Assembly (NCBI GenBank): GCA_016191165.1 | Contig: JACPPF010000044.1 | Span: 1-64,000, forward strand | DNA: 64,000 nucleotides | Direction of reading: 5' to 3' | DNA from: Planctomycetota bacterium | GTDB lineage: Bacteria > Planctomycetota > Planctomycetia > Gemmatales > Gemmataceae | Shown: positions 24,227 through 33,697 of the stretch, in pieces | How positions within the stretch are numbered: the stretch's first letter is position 1 | Layout of the letters: each line of letters opens with the position of its first letter | Made by a program: the position numbers and the translations under genes | Notes under the pieces: model-generated | Seen by the model: only the letters and a program-made list of their open reading frames with translations | Told to the model about the DNA's origin: nothing | The model's database searches: none

Positions 24227-24323
24227 TACCCGTTGAACTTGCGGCTGAACGGTTACCCGCGCGGCGCGAACCGCAGCCGGGTTGCCCTCGCCCCGACCAG
24301 AAGAACCAAGGAAAGAAACGAAC

Positions 24324-24734
24324 ATGCTGAGCGCACTGATCCTTTTTGCGCAAGACGAAGCCAAGAAAGGCCAACCGGAAGGAATCGGCGGATTCCTGGG
24401 CAGCAACGGAATCATCCTCCTGCCGATTCTGTTCATGCTATTCTACTTCGTTGTAATTCTGCCCCAACAGCGCAAGCAACGGAAGGAACAGGAATCGCTG
24501 ATGTCGGGCATGAAGAAGAACGACGAGGTCGTGACCGCGGCCGGCATCATCGGCGTCATCGCGAATATCAAGGAGGGGGGCGACGAAGTGGTTCTGAAAA
24601 TCGACGACAACGCCCGCATGCGCGTCTTGAAAAGCAGCATCGTTCGTATCGTGAAGAAGGAAGAACCCAAGGAAGGCTCGACGCCCGCGGCCGGCGCGCC
24701 GCCAGCCAATACGAATGTCAAGCCAGCGAGCTGA
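24324..24734 (+). CDS. yajC: preprotein translocase subunit YajC
   Basis: 136 residues with a short N-terminal tail, one transmembrane helix (I-I-L-L-P-I-L-F-M-L-F-Y-F-V-V-I-L), then the family signature P-Q-Q-R-K-Q-R-K-E and a small beta-rich cytosolic domain (V-V-T-A-A-G-I-I-G-V-I). It assists SecDF at the SecYEG translocon. ATG 24324 follows a purine-rich AAGGAAAG. The C-terminus has an Ala/Pro-rich tail. Confidence 0.93.
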   Translation: MLSALILFAQDEAKKGQPEGIGGFLGSNGIILLPILFMLFYFVVILPQQRKQRKEQESLMSGMKKNDEVVTAAGIIGVIANIKEGGDEVVLKIDDNARMRVLKSSIVRIVKKEEPKEGSTPAAGAPPANTNVKPAS

Positions 24735-24852
24735 ATGCGAAAACTCGTGATGCACGCGGCCCGGCTGCACGCGATTGCGAAGAATCCTCACGAAAAAGCC
24801 CCAGCCACGAAGGCCGGCGTCTTTTCGTTTTTCTTTTTGGTGCCATTGCGTC

Positions 24853-27800
24853 ATGAAACAATTCATCTGGAAGTTCTTGCTGTGCTTCACCCCCTGCCTT
24901 CTCGCAATCTGGGTGACGGAGGACGCCACGGTCAAGTTTTATCGCGGCGATTCGGGCGGGTTCAAGCTCGGCGTCGATCTCGTGGGCGGGACCATCCTCG
25001 TCTACGAAATCGATCTGCGCAAGAACCTGGCGGATGCCGACAACAAGTTCGATCCGGTCCGTGACATTAACGTCCTCGCCGAATCGCTCAAGCGACGCAT
25101 CGACCCCAACGACCTTTTCAACATCACCATCCGCCCCGCGGGCGGCGAAGGCCGCATCGAGATCATCCTCCCCACCGGCGGCATCCATCGCGCCAAGAAG
25201 GCGGACGCCGACTGGAGCGAACTCCTCGCCAAGATGCAGGCGGAGTTCAAAGTTGACAAGAAGCTGGAAATCGGCCGCGGCAAGGTGCTCGAACTTGCGG
25301 ATCAAATTCAGACGTTCAAATCGCAGTCGCTGTGGAAAGGGAAGTTGTTTGAAAACAAGGACGCCTGGAAACGTCTGCAACTCAAAGCCCTGGACGATTG
25401 GGCGTACATCGATCGCAAGCCGGCCTACAGAAAAGAACTGATGGCCGTCCCGGTCGGGGACCTGTCAGGGTTCACGACTTTCTTGTTGACCAGGCTTCAG
25501 AATACCCCTTATGCAACCTCCCGAAAGGCGATCCAGGCGTTTGTCAAAAGGCAGGCCTGGGACGAAACGATGACCCAGGTCCGGGCCAAATGGCCCTACC
25601 TCGAACCATTCAAAGAGGATATGGAGCGGATTCTCCCCGACAGCATCGACCAGTTGACTTCATTCGTACTGGCCAGGGGCTCGGTCATTGGGCAATCGGC
25701 GCTTTCGCTCCTGGATCCGCTGGTCGGCGAAAACCTGGGCCCGGTTTTCGCCGACACCAACGCCCCGACGTCGAAGGAGGTCAAGGAATTCATCGACGAC
25801 CACTATGGCCCTCCCACCCAGAAGATTCTCGAGCAAATCAACGCCCAGATGGGCGGCCTTTCCAAGGACGCCAGTGTGGAGGACGTGCAGCGAATCAAGG
25901 ACCTGGTCTCGAAGGTCGGCAGCCTCGAATTCCGCATCCTGGCCAACAACGTGGACGACAAGGCTGTCATCGACGACCTGATCAAGCTGATCAACAACGA
26001 TCGCCCGGCGAACCTGCAGAACGAGCTCAAGGAATCCCGCGAGAAGGGCCTGCCCCCGCCAACCATGCGCGATGGGAAAGAGCTGCGCCAGTACAAGATC
26101 GTCACCGCCCACAACATGGCAAGCACGGTTACCTATAGCTGGGTCGAACTGGGTCCGCAGGAGCGGCGTTCGTTGGACCTCGACAATGCAGCCCGCACCG
26201 ACTCGACCCGCAGCGCCGCCTGGCTCAAGGCCGCGGGCGCGCGCGATCGTGTCACCCAGCTGCCGCAACGGGGCGGGCGCGGCGAAGGCTTGCTCCTGCA
26301 GGGTGCTCTTTTTTTCAGCCGCAAATGCGAGGACCGCAATCTGCCCGACGAGGAACGCCGCCGCAAGGAATTTGAATATTTCGTCCTGACCCGCGATCCG
26401 GAGTTCGATCCGAAGAACCCGAAAGTTCGTACGCCCAAGATCGACGGCAGCTACTTGACCAACGCCCAGGGCGGACAGGGAAACGATTTTCGCCCGGTGG
26501 TCAATTTTGCCTTCAATAACGCGGGCGCCGAGTTGTTTGGCAACATTACGCAAAAGAACGTCTCCGAAGGCACCGGGGGCCCCGAGGAAACCCAGAAACG
26601 CCGGCACCTCGCGATTATTCTCGACGGCATGGTCATGTCCGCGCCGACCATTAACTCGCGAATTTCCTCCAGCGGGCAGATCAGCGGAAACTTCACGCAA
26701 AAAGAAGTCGATTCGCTCGTCAACATCCTGCGCGCGGGCCGATTGCCCGCGACCCTGAAGCCGTTGCCCGTCAGCGAAAGCACCATCGCCGCCACGCTTG
26801 GCGAGGACACGATTGCCGCCGGTGTGAAAGCGATCCTTTTCGCCTTCGTGGCCATCCTGGCGTTCATGTGCGTTTATTACCGCTTCGCGGGGCTGGTCGC
26901 CAGCATAGCGTTGACGGCCAATCTGTTGTTGACTGTCGGTTTCATGGTCGCGGTGCAGGCCACGTTTACTCTGTCGGGTCTGGCGGGGCTGGTCTTGACA
27001 CTCGGCATGGCGGTGGACGCCAACGTGCTGATTTACGAACGCCTTCGCGAGGAGCGCGAACGCGGCGCCAGCCTCATCCAGGCCATTCGCAACGGCTATG
27101 ATCGCGCCTTGCCGACGATCATCGATACGCACTTATCCAGCATTTTCACCGCCATCGTCCTCTATGTCGTGGGTAACGACAACCTCAAGGGCTTCGCGGT
27201 CAGTTTGTCCGTCGGCCTGATCATTAGCCTTTTCACCTCGTTGTACATGACCCGTGCCCTGTTCGATTTCTGGCAATTCAAGGGGTGGTTGACGAAGCTG
27301 TCGATGCTGCGTTTCTTCTCGAAACCCGACATCGACTTCATGAGCATTCGCTATGTCATGTTCGCCATTACGCTGGGCCTTTCGATCCTGGGAGGCGCCT
27401 TGTTTATTGGACGCTTGCCCAATGACCTCAATATCGACTTTGTCGGCGGAACCGCCTACGGCGGCAAACTGACTCAGGGCGTTTTTATCGGCGAACTCCG
27501 TGACCTCGTGGACGAAAAGAATCAAAAGAAAGTGCTCAGTAGCGTCGTCGTCAAGGAAATCGAGGGAAGCGAGGGACGCCGTTTCGATCTGACCTTCCCC
27601 AATGGCGACAACAAACCCTACACCGTGGCGTTCAACAACATTCCCGATTTCGCCACAACGGAGGAACGAGAAAAGAATGTTGCCAAACGCGCTGGGCTTC
27701 TTCCCGAACCGTCTGTGGATCTACTTTATAACACCACCAACGACGAGGAGATCAAGAAGGAGATGAAGGAAGGCAAGAGCCGCAGCTTTGTCATCCGCAC

Positions 27801-28875
27801 CACGGAAAAGGAACCGGAACTGGTCCAAACCTGCCTGGATCAGCTGTTGCGAAAAAAAAATGAATCCGGAGTCAACGAGGCGTTGCTGGCGAAGGTCTTC
27901 CTTTCTGCCAGTCCGCTGGATGAAAACCGAGAAACACGATTGCAATTCTATGGGAACGAAAAAGACGTCGGCGGCAAGGAGCCGACGGCCTGGGCTGCCC
28001 CAAGTTTCGTCAAGTCGCAGTTAAACCGAGAACTGCGCCGCGAATTTTTGTCAGTGCTCAAGGACGAAAAGGAGCCGCTCCCGTTTGTTTTTGAGATCAA
28101 TGCCGAGGGCGCCAGCGATTCCGAAGGCAAATTCATGTCGATGAAAGTCTCCTTCTCGGAATACTCGGCCGAAGACCGCGTCAAGATTCAAAAAGCTCTC
28201 GACGCAACCGTGACCGCGTTCTCCGCCCGGCCATTGCCTGATCGGCTGGAAAACTTCGACAGTGCCCTGGCCAATGAGACCCGCTTGCGCGCCATGTGGG
28301 CGATCCTTGCCAGTTGGGGGGCGATTCTCATGTACCTTTGGTTCCGGTTCGGCAACTGGACGTTCGGCTTGGCCGCCGTCATCTGCCTGATCCATGATTT
28401 GTTCTTTACCCTTGGCGCAATCGCCTTTTGTTATTTCATTCACGGCACTTTCCTGGGCGATATTTTACTGCTCGATGACTTCAAGTTGGACCTGGCCTCG
28501 GTGGCGGCCTTGCTCACCCTGGTCGGGTATTCGGTTAGCGACACCATTGTGGTTTTCGATCGCATACGCGAGGTCCGTGGCAAGAACCCGGACCTTACGC
28601 CAAAGATGATCAACGACAGCATCAACCAGACCTTGAGCCGAACCGTGCTGGCTTCGTTCACGACCTTCCTCGTTGTGTTCGTTCTTTACATCTGGGGCGG
28701 TCCCGGCGTTCACCTGTTCGCGTTCGTCATGGTGGTGGGCGTAGTCGTCGGCACTTATAGCTCGATCTACATCGCGAGCCCACTGTTGCTGATCTTCGGC
28801 GAAGGCAAACACGAGGATGCGCCCCCGCAGGGAGCCAAACTCCCCGCGCCCAGCCCGGAAGGGGCGGCCGTCTAG
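24853..28875 (+). CDS. secDF: fused protein translocase SecDF with a large periplasmic insert
   Basis: A 1340-residue SecD-SecF fusion, a proton-driven motor that pulls exported proteins from SecYEG. SecD and SecF of E. coli together have about 940 residues. The SecD part starts with a transmembrane helix (residues 4-20) and F-K-L-G-V-D-L-V-G-G-T. Residues about 111-342 are a hydrophilic insert, after which the normal V-G-S-L-E-F-R-I-L-A resumes. The SecD membrane block has G-M-A-V-D-A-N-V-L-I-Y-E-R. The SecF block has V-G-Y-S-V-S-D-T-I-V-V-F-D-R-I-R-E, preceded by another long periplasmic domain. Start ATG 24853 (M-K-Q-F-I-W) has only a weak ribosome site. Confidence 0.93.
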   Translation: MKQFIWKFLLCFTPCLLAIWVTEDATVKFYRGDSGGFKLGVDLVGGTILVYEIDLRKNLADADNKFDPVRDINVLAESLKRRIDPNDLFNITIRPAGGEGRIEIILPTGGIHRAKKADADWSELLAKMQAEFKVDKKLEIGRGKVLELADQIQTFKSQSLWKGKLFENKDAWKRLQLKALDDWAYIDRKPAYRKELMAVPVGDLSGFTTFLLTRLQNTPYATSRKAIQAFVKRQAWDETMTQVRAKWPYLEPFKEDMERILPDSIDQLTSFVLARGSVIGQSALSLLDPLVGENLGPVFADTNAPTSKEVKEFIDDHYGPPTQKILEQINAQMGGLSKDASVEDVQRIKDLVSKVGSLEFRILANNVDDKAVIDDLIKLINNDRPANLQNELKESREKGLPPPTMRDGKELRQYKIVTAHNMASTVTYSWVELGPQERRSLDLDNAARTDSTRSAAWLKAAGARDRVTQLPQRGGRGEGLLLQGALFFSRKCEDRNLPDEERRRKEFEYFVLTRDPEFDPKNPKVRTPKIDGSYLTNAQGGQGNDFRPVVNFAFNNAGAELFGNITQKNVSEGTGGPEETQKRRHLAIILDGMVMSAPTINSRISSSGQISGNFTQKEVDSLVNILRAGRLPATLKPLPVSESTIAATLGEDTIAAGVKAILFAFVAILAFMCVYYRFAGLVASIALTANLLLTVGFMVAVQATFTLSGLAGLVLTLGMAVDANVLIYERLREERERGASLIQAIRNGYDRALPTIIDTHLSSIFTAIVLYVVGNDNLKGFAVSLSVGLIISLFTSLYMTRALFDFWQFKGWLTKLSMLRFFSKPDIDFMSIRYVMFAITLGLSILGGALFIGRLPNDLNIDFVGGTAYGGKLTQGVFIGELRDLVDEKNQKKVLSSVVVKEIEGSEGRRFDLTFPNGDNKPYTVAFNNIPDFATTEEREKNVAKRAGLLPEPSVDLLYNTTNDEEIKKEMKEGKSRSFVIRTTEKEPELVQTCLDQLLRKKNESGVNEALLAKVFLSASPLDENRETRLQFYGNEKDVGGKEPTAWAAPSFVKSQLNRELRREFLSVLKDEKEPLPFVFEINAEGASDSEGKFMSMKVSFSEYSAEDRVKIQKALDATVTAFSARPLPDRLENFDSALANETRLRAMWAILASWGAILMYLWFRFGNWTFGLAAVICLIHDLFFTLGAIAFCYFIHGTFLGDILLLDDFKLDLASVAALLTLVGYSVSDTIVVFDRIREVRGKNPDLTPKMINDSINQTLSRTVLASFTTFLVVFVLYIWGGPGVHLFAFVMVVGVVVGTYSSIYIASPLLLIFGEGKHEDAPPQGAKLPAPSPEGAAV

Positions 28876-28906
28876 GTTTTCCTGGACCAACAATCGTGTA
28901 CTCTTC

Positions 28907-28954
28907 GGAAGAGTAAGCGACGGGGTGTCAGGTAGGGCCGTCGCCTACTCTTCG
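28907..28954. repeat. 17-bp inverted repeat between convergent secDF and rlmI
   Basis: Arms 28907-28923 (GGAAGAGTAAGCGACGG) and 28938-28954 match at 15 of 17 positions. A smaller hairpin ACTCTTC/GAAGAGT overlaps its left end (28900-28914). The site suits a bidirectional terminator, though no T-run follows. Confidence 0.75.
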
Positions 28955-28995
28955 TGGTCATTTTTCAACCTCACCGTTGTCTGCAGGTTACCCGC

Positions 28996-30168
28996 CTAGT
29001 CCACGCGGCAAAAAACGGCCTTCAGATAACGGCTTTCCGGGACATGAACCAGAAACGGATGGTCCGCCCCAGCTCCGGCGATTCGCAACACTTGCAGCGT
29101 ACGCCCGGCCTGCCAGGCGGAACGGCGCAGGGTTTCCAGAAACATCTCCTCGCTGACCAGGCCCGTACACGAACAGGTCAGGAAAATCCCACCCGGCGCC
29201 ACGGCCTGCAACGCGAGCTTGTTCATATCGAAGTAGCGTTTGAGCGCGAAGTCAATCTCCTCGCGGTCTCGGGTTTGCTTGGACGGGTCGAGGATCACGA
29301 CGTCAAATCGTTGCCCTGAAGGAAGGATGTCGCGCAGCCAGCTGAACAAATCCCCCTGCACGAAGCGGATCTTGGCCTGATTGAGATTGGCGTTCTGCTT
29401 CGCCAGCGCGATGGCCTGTTCATCCAGGTCGACGCCGGTTACCTCCTCGGCCTGGCCCAGTGCTTTTGCATACACCGCGAAGCCGCCCGTGTTGCAGCAC
29501 AGGTCGAGGACGCGCCTGCCCGCGCAGAAACTCGCCAGCAACCGTCGGCTTTCGCGCTGATCGGTGAAGAAGCCCGTCTTGTGCTTGCTGCCCGGAGTCA
29601 CGCGAAAACGGACGCCGTGTTCCGTGATGATGTTGGCAGATGGCGGTTCGGGGGAACGGCAGTCGATCGATTCCTGCTTCTGCACGTGTTCCTCGGCAAA
29701 CCAGTAAAACTGACTGTCCGGGAAATGCCCGCCCAAAATCGAAATCAATGCCTCCCGGAACCGGTACATGCCCGCGGAGAAAAACTCCAGCACGATGGTT
29801 GATGCGAACCGATCGACAATCAGCCCACTCAGCCCGTCTCCCTCGGAGTGAACCAGGCGATAGGCATCGGTGACCGCGTCAAGTTTGAGCCATTGGCTGC
29901 GCAGCTCGATCGCGCGCGTGAGCCGTCGCGCGAAGAAATCGGCGTCTATCGCCTCGTCCGGGTTGACGGTCAGAAGACGCAACGCGATCCGGGAATGCCA
30001 GTTGAAAAATCCGCGTCCAACCCACTGGCTGTCACGATCGACGATGTCCACCACTGTCCCGCCCGGAAGGCGATCGGCGGGTTTCTCGACCATCTTCTGG
30101 AAAATCCACGGATGCGATGATCGGCGGACCACTTTGAGTTTGACCTGCGGCAAGCCGGATGGGATCAT
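28996..30168 (-). CDS. rlmI: 23S rRNA m5C methyltransferase RlmI-like
   Basis: A 390-residue class I SAM-dependent methyltransferase with an N-terminal PUA domain (about 9-85; L-P-G-G-T-V-V-D-I-V-D). Then comes the family-specific G-S-K-H-K-T-G-F-F-T-D-Q-R (193-205), the SAM motif V-L-D-L-C-C-N-T-G-G-F-A-V-Y-A (220-234), motif IV V-V-I-L-D-P-S-K and the catalytic-region T-C-S-C-T-G. RlmI methylates C1962 of 23S rRNA; related paralogues act on other RNAs, so the site is inferred. It converges with secDF. Confidence 0.88.
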   Translation of the reverse strand: MIPSGLPQVKLKVVRRSSHPWIFQKMVEKPADRLPGGTVVDIVDRDSQWVGRGFFNWHSRIALRLLTVNPDEAIDADFFARRLTRAIELRSQWLKLDAVTDAYRLVHSEGDGLSGLIVDRFASTIVLEFFSAGMYRFREALISILGGHFPDSQFYWFAEEHVQKQESIDCRSPEPPSANIITEHGVRFRVTPGSKHKTGFFTDQRESRRLLASFCAGRRVLDLCCNTGGFAVYAKALGQAEEVTGVDLDEQAIALAKQNANLNQAKIRFVQGDLFSWLRDILPSGQRFDVVILDPSKQTRDREEIDFALKRYFDMNKLALQAVAPGGIFLTCSCTGLVSEEMFLETLRRSAWQAGRTLQVLRIAGAGADHPFLVHVPESRYLKAVFCRVD

Positions 30169-30373
30169 GGATTGCCTCGAAATGGGCTTTTTCTCTGGAT
30201 GGGAATTCCTATACTATGGGTGGCGAGGTCGGTCTCATATTGACAGATCGCCCGGGGCAAGCCCAGCGGCTGAGTGCGCCAAATCCCAGAAATTCCGAAT
30301 TCAGGCAATCTCTCGGTCAACGAGGATCGTCTTAGTGAATAAAAGGTCGTTTCCAAGTTCCAAGGAGCCTCTC

Positions 30374-31636
30374 ATGCGTAAGTGGTTTGTGTGTCTCGGT
30401 TTGGCGTGCGGATTGTCCGCGGCGCTCGTCCAGATTAGTGCCGCCCAGGTGAAAATCCAGGTTCAGGCCCAGCAAGGGATCCAAATCCAGGCCCAGCCGG
30501 CGGTTCAGATTCAGGTGCAGCCCGGAAATGTCGGCCAACTCGCTCTGCGCGTGGCGATGCCCGGCCCCGGTTTCGGCGGCGGCGCTCGCATGATGGACGC
30601 CGACGCGATTTTCGCGGGCCGTGTTGTTGCCTTTGAACCGATGGACGTGAAAGCGTCGCAGACCCCAGGCGGCCCGAAGGTGAACTATCGCGTGGCGGTC
30701 GTGCAGGTAAGCGAGGCGATCCATGGGCTGAAAAAGGGCACGCAGACCGTTCGCGTTGCATTTGTCACCCAGGGGAATAACGGCATCGGCGGCGTTCCGG
30801 GCAACGTTCAAATCCTGCCCGCCGTTCAGCCGGCCATCCAGCCGATTCGCCCAGGGTTTGGTCGGCGGCCTTATATTGGCAACGCCCAGATCACCCTGCA
30901 AATGGACCAGGATGGGCTCTTCACGGTCAGCAAACATCCCCAAGAAAAATTCTTCCTCTCCCCCGCCTACAACGGCTTCGTGGGGCGCCAAAACAACGCC
31001 AACTTCGACACCGAAGTCAAGAATGCCAAGCAACTGGCCAAGGTCCTCGGCGACCCGGTCGCCGCGCTCAAGGCGCAGGACAAGCAAGACCGCTATGTCG
31101 CGGCCGCGGTCCTCTTGACACGCTATCGCACTCCGTCGAATCCGACGGGTCGTGCCATGAAAGAAGAACCCATCAACGCGGCCGAGAGCCAGTTGATCCT
31201 CAAGGCCCTGACCGACGGCGACTGGACCGCCGGCCGCTTCAATGCCGCGGTGCCTAACCCCTATGAATTGTTCAATCGGCTGGGTGTTTCGCAGCGCGAT
31301 GGCTACAACCCGATCAACATTCGCACTCAGCAGGATATTGCCAAGGCGATGCAGAAGTGGATCGAGGACAACAACGGCAAGTTCGTCATCAAGAAACTCG
31401 TGGTTGACCCGAATGCCAAGGTTCAGCCTGGCATCATTGATCGCCCGGAAATCCGCCCTGGCGTAATTCGTCCTGGCATTCGCCCGCTTCCCCCGGTCAG
31501 GATTCAGCCTGGCAAGATTCAGATTCAGCCGCTGCCCGCGCCCGTCCCGGATCAGGCCCCGCCAGGTCAGGCCGATCGTGACGACGCGCCGCAGCAAGCC
31601 CCCGCCCAGAGGGCGCAGCCGAAACGTCGTCAATAG
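30374..31636 (+). CDS. secreted protein of unknown function with Gln-Val/Gln-Ile repeats
   Basis: 420 residues with a clear Sec signal peptide (M-R-K-W-F-V-C-L-G-L-A-C-G-L, cleavage after I-S-A-A). The mature N-terminus is a low-complexity I-Q-V-Q-A-Q/I-Q-A-Q-P series. The middle has A-D-A-I-F-A-G-R-V-V-A-F-E-P, resembling small beta-barrel domains in other planctomycete secreted proteins. The C-terminus repeats P-G-I-I/P-G-V-I-R-P-G-I and ends in a Pro/Gln/Arg-rich tail. AAGGAG sits 7 nt before the ATG. An intrinsic terminator follows. I do not recognise a named family. Confidence 0.8.
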   Translation: MRKWFVCLGLACGLSAALVQISAAQVKIQVQAQQGIQIQAQPAVQIQVQPGNVGQLALRVAMPGPGFGGGARMMDADAIFAGRVVAFEPMDVKASQTPGGPKVNYRVAVVQVSEAIHGLKKGTQTVRVAFVTQGNNGIGGVPGNVQILPAVQPAIQPIRPGFGRRPYIGNAQITLQMDQDGLFTVSKHPQEKFFLSPAYNGFVGRQNNANFDTEVKNAKQLAKVLGDPVAALKAQDKQDRYVAAAVLLTRYRTPSNPTGRAMKEEPINAAESQLILKALTDGDWTAGRFNAAVPNPYELFNRLGVSQRDGYNPINIRTQQDIAKAMQKWIEDNNGKFVIKKLVVDPNAKVQPGIIDRPEIRPGVIRPGIRPLPPVRIQPGKIQIQPLPAPVPDQAPPGQADRDDAPQQAPAQRAQPKRRQ

Positions 31637-31716
31637 GGGTGTCAAAACGCAAAATCCAAGGGGGCTGGGCCGTCCGAGCTCCTCGGAACGATGGCCTGGC
31701 AACCGCAGTGCACCAG

Positions 31717-31747
31717 GGCTCAGCGACAATTGTCGCTGAGCTTTTTT
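31717..31747 (+). terminator. intrinsic terminator after the secreted-protein gene
   Basis: GCTCAGCGACAA and TTGTCGCTGAGC (31717-31740) form a perfect 24-nt palindrome, followed by seven T residues. It lies about 80 nt after the stop codon. Confidence 0.9.
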
Positions 31748-31813
31748 TATTCCTGAAAATCATTTAACAGCTGTAAAATACTGTTGCCTTGGGAAAGTGA
31801 AGATGGTAGAAAT

Positions 31814-31861
31814 AAAAAAACTCTTCATGCAGGCAAGCGGAACGGTTGCCCGAGGAAGAGT
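31814..31861 (-). terminator. intrinsic terminator of csrA
   Basis: On the minus strand ACTCTTC pairs with GAAGAGT, enclosing a second stem GGCAA/TTGCC, and is followed directly by a T7 run (31820-31814). It lies 25 nt past the csrA stop codon. Confidence 0.8.
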
Positions 31862-31885
31862 CAAAGAGGTCGATCTAAAAGGGTT

Positions 31886-32098
31886 TCAGTCGATCGGTTT
31901 CGCCACCGCGTTGGAATTGGGTTCGGTGTCGGCAGGTTTTCCATGAATGGCCTCATAGACTTCCTGGCGATGCACCGGCACCTCTTTTGGCGCGACAATG
32001 CCGAGACGAACTTTGTCGCCGCGAATTTCAACGACGGTGACGGTGATGTCATTGTTGATTACAATGCTCTCATTCTTTTTTCTGGAAAGTACTAACAT
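31886..32098 (-). CDS. csrA: carbon storage regulator CsrA
   Basis: A 70-residue RNA-binding translational regulator. The core M-L-V-L-S-R-K-K-N-E-S-I-V-I-N and the C-terminal-strand P-K-E-V-P-V-H-R-Q-E-V-Y are canonical; Leu4 and Arg44-type residues of the RNA-binding faces are present. ATG 32098 with AAGAAGGA 9 nt upstream is chosen over an in-frame TTG three codons earlier. Unlike in many bacteria, no flagellar genes or fliW adjoin it. It has its own terminator, so it is probably monocistronic. Confidence 0.95.
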   Translation of the reverse strand: MLVLSRKKNESIVINNDITVTVVEIRGDKVRLGIVAPKEVPVHRQEVYEAIHGKPADTEPNSNAVAKPID

Positions 32099-32218
32099 CG
32101 CCGTCAATCCTTCTTGGTGACAGGGCTACGGTTCCAGTATCTGATTCCCACGCACGAGGTTTCGAGTGGGGGACCGAAAGGTCCGCGCGCCGGTGAAGAT
32201 CCACTTCGCCTGTCGGAA

Positions 32219-32338
32219 TCAGTCGCAAGTCTCGAGAATGGGACCGGCCCCTGAATGCTGCTGCCGGGTGGATTCCGATCCCTTCGCGGGGCTCAACGTA
32301 CCTTTATCGTACCCGTCTGTTTTGCCCAGGTCAAGCAT
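32219..32338 (-). CDS. possible small open frame upstream of csrA
   Basis: A 39-codon frame from ATG 32338 (M-L-D-L-G-K-T-D-G-Y-D-K-G...) to TGA at 32219, with AGGAGG 14 nt before the ATG. The same frame is open for about 40 further codons upstream to a TAG near 32460, with protein-like content (N-F-A-D-F-F-G-L-S-E-E-N-R) but no ATG or GTG. It could be a small basic protein, a truncated gene, or chance. The rest of the 32099-32587 gap holds nothing else that I can support. Confidence 0.25.
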   Translation of the reverse strand: MLDLGKTDGYDKGTLSPAKGSESTRQQHSGAGPILETCD

Positions 32339-32587
32339 GGCGGCGTGCAATTCCTCCTGGTTTTGCGAAGATTTGGCACGCTTCTTGGAATCAGCTGCAT
32401 TCCTGTTTTCTTCGCTGAGACCGAAAAAATCGGCAAAATTGCGTGCTGATTTGACACTCTAAGGCGTTTAGCATAGAGCAGTTGCGGCCATTACTGATTG
32501 AGTGAAAACTCGCGAAATCAGCGGATGGGGCTTGCCTGCGCTCCCAAGTGTCCTAGTAAGGGGAGATGCGCGGCAAGCCGATTTTTT

Positions 32588-33568
32588 TCAATTTCTTCGC
32601 GAAAAGATTTGCCGTCCACACGCAGCTGCGCCGATGAAGCCGGCATCGTTCCCCAGCTGCGCGTAGCAAATGATGGTCTTTTCAGCGGGCACGGGAAACG
32701 CCAACTCCTTGACGTGTTTGCGAATGCGTTCCAGGAAGGCGTCGCCGGCCGCCATCATTCCGCCGCCGAACACGATCATGTCCGGGTCAATCGTGTGCAT
32801 CATATTCGTCGCGCCCACCGCCAGGTAGAAGGCGGTGTCCTCGACGATTTTCTCCGCCAGTTTGTCTCCCTCCGCAGCCACGTCAAAAATGTCTCGCGAA
32901 GTCAGGCCGCCTTCCTTGTTTTGATACGCTCGCAACTTGGATTTGACGCCCTTTGGAGACAGGGCCTCGTTGGCGCGATTGACGACCGAAGTGGCACTGG
33001 CGTAGGCTTCCAGACATCCCCAACGCCCGCAGCCGCATTGGCGTGGGTTGGAGATTTCGATTTTCATGTGTCCAACCTCGGCGCCGTGACTGTGCTGACC
33101 TTGCACGACGAGGTCGCCGATGATAATGCCGCAGCCCACGCCAGTTCCCAGGGTGAACAGAACCAGCGAGTTTACGTCTCGGCCCGCGCCGGCCCAGAAC
33201 TCGCCAAACGCGGCGGCATTGGCGTCGTTCTGAAAGGCAGTCGGGAGTTTGAATACCTTGTGGATGTGGTCGCGCACCGGGACATTGCGCCAGGGTTTGA
33301 GATTAGGGGGATCGAGAATCAGACCGGCGGGGATGTCCATGGTGCCGGGGGTCGCGACGCCAATGGCGCTGATTTGTTTCAAGTTCAGCCCGGCCGAGGC
33401 GATGGCCTGGCGGATGGCCTCGCACATGCGTTCCAGTCCAAACTCTTGTCCGCGATGGGCTTCCGTCGGGAGCGTTACCGAGGCCAGGGGCTGGCCTTGA
33501 TCGTCCACGATGCCCGCCTTCATGGTGGTGCCACCGACGTCCAGGCCGACAAAATACGGCGTCTTCAT
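32588..33568 (-). CDS. glk: ROK family glucokinase
   Basis: A 326-residue sugar kinase of the ROK family, ATP-dependent and probably acting on glucose. The phosphate-binding F-V-G-L-D-V-G-G-T-T-M-K-A-G is at residues 7-20, the substrate/catalytic stretch F-Q-N-D-A-N-A-A-A-F-G-E is mid-protein, followed by G-T-G-V-G-C-G-I-I-I, and the zinc motif C-G-C-G-R-W-G-C-L-E-A-Y-A-S is intact. It lacks the N-terminal helix-turn-helix of ROK repressors. It is divergent from the membrane glycosyltransferase downstream. Confidence 0.9.
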   Translation of the reverse strand: MKTPYFVGLDVGGTTMKAGIVDDQGQPLASVTLPTEAHRGQEFGLERMCEAIRQAIASAGLNLKQISAIGVATPGTMDIPAGLILDPPNLKPWRNVPVRDHIHKVFKLPTAFQNDANAAAFGEFWAGAGRDVNSLVLFTLGTGVGCGIIIGDLVVQGQHSHGAEVGHMKIEISNPRQCGCGRWGCLEAYASATSVVNRANEALSPKGVKSKLRAYQNKEGGLTSRDIFDVAAEGDKLAEKIVEDTAFYLAVGATNMMHTIDPDMIVFGGGMMAAGDAFLERIRKHVKELAFPVPAEKTIICYAQLGNDAGFIGAAACGRQIFSRRN

Positions 33569-33643
33569 GGTTGAATCAAAGCACCGGAACCAAACTCAAA
33601 GGCTGCCGGGGCAACTTGGCCTCGCTAGGAATTGGATTTGTTT

Positions 33644-33649
33644 TATAAT
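33644..33649 (+). promoter_or_regulatory. consensus TATAAT -10 box for the GT39 gene
   Basis: TATAAT lies 49 nt before the ATG of the membrane glycosyltransferase. No good -35 is at 16-18 nt. Its position rules out the upstream in-frame TTG (33632) as the start. Confidence 0.5.
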
Positions 33650-33697
33650 CAGCAAACGAATTTGCCCACCACGCCTGGCGGTCGAGGGGTCAACGGA

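Noticed and set aside
25660-27132. 490-codon minus-strand frame opposite secDF
   Set aside because: Antisense shadow of a well-supported SecDF gene.
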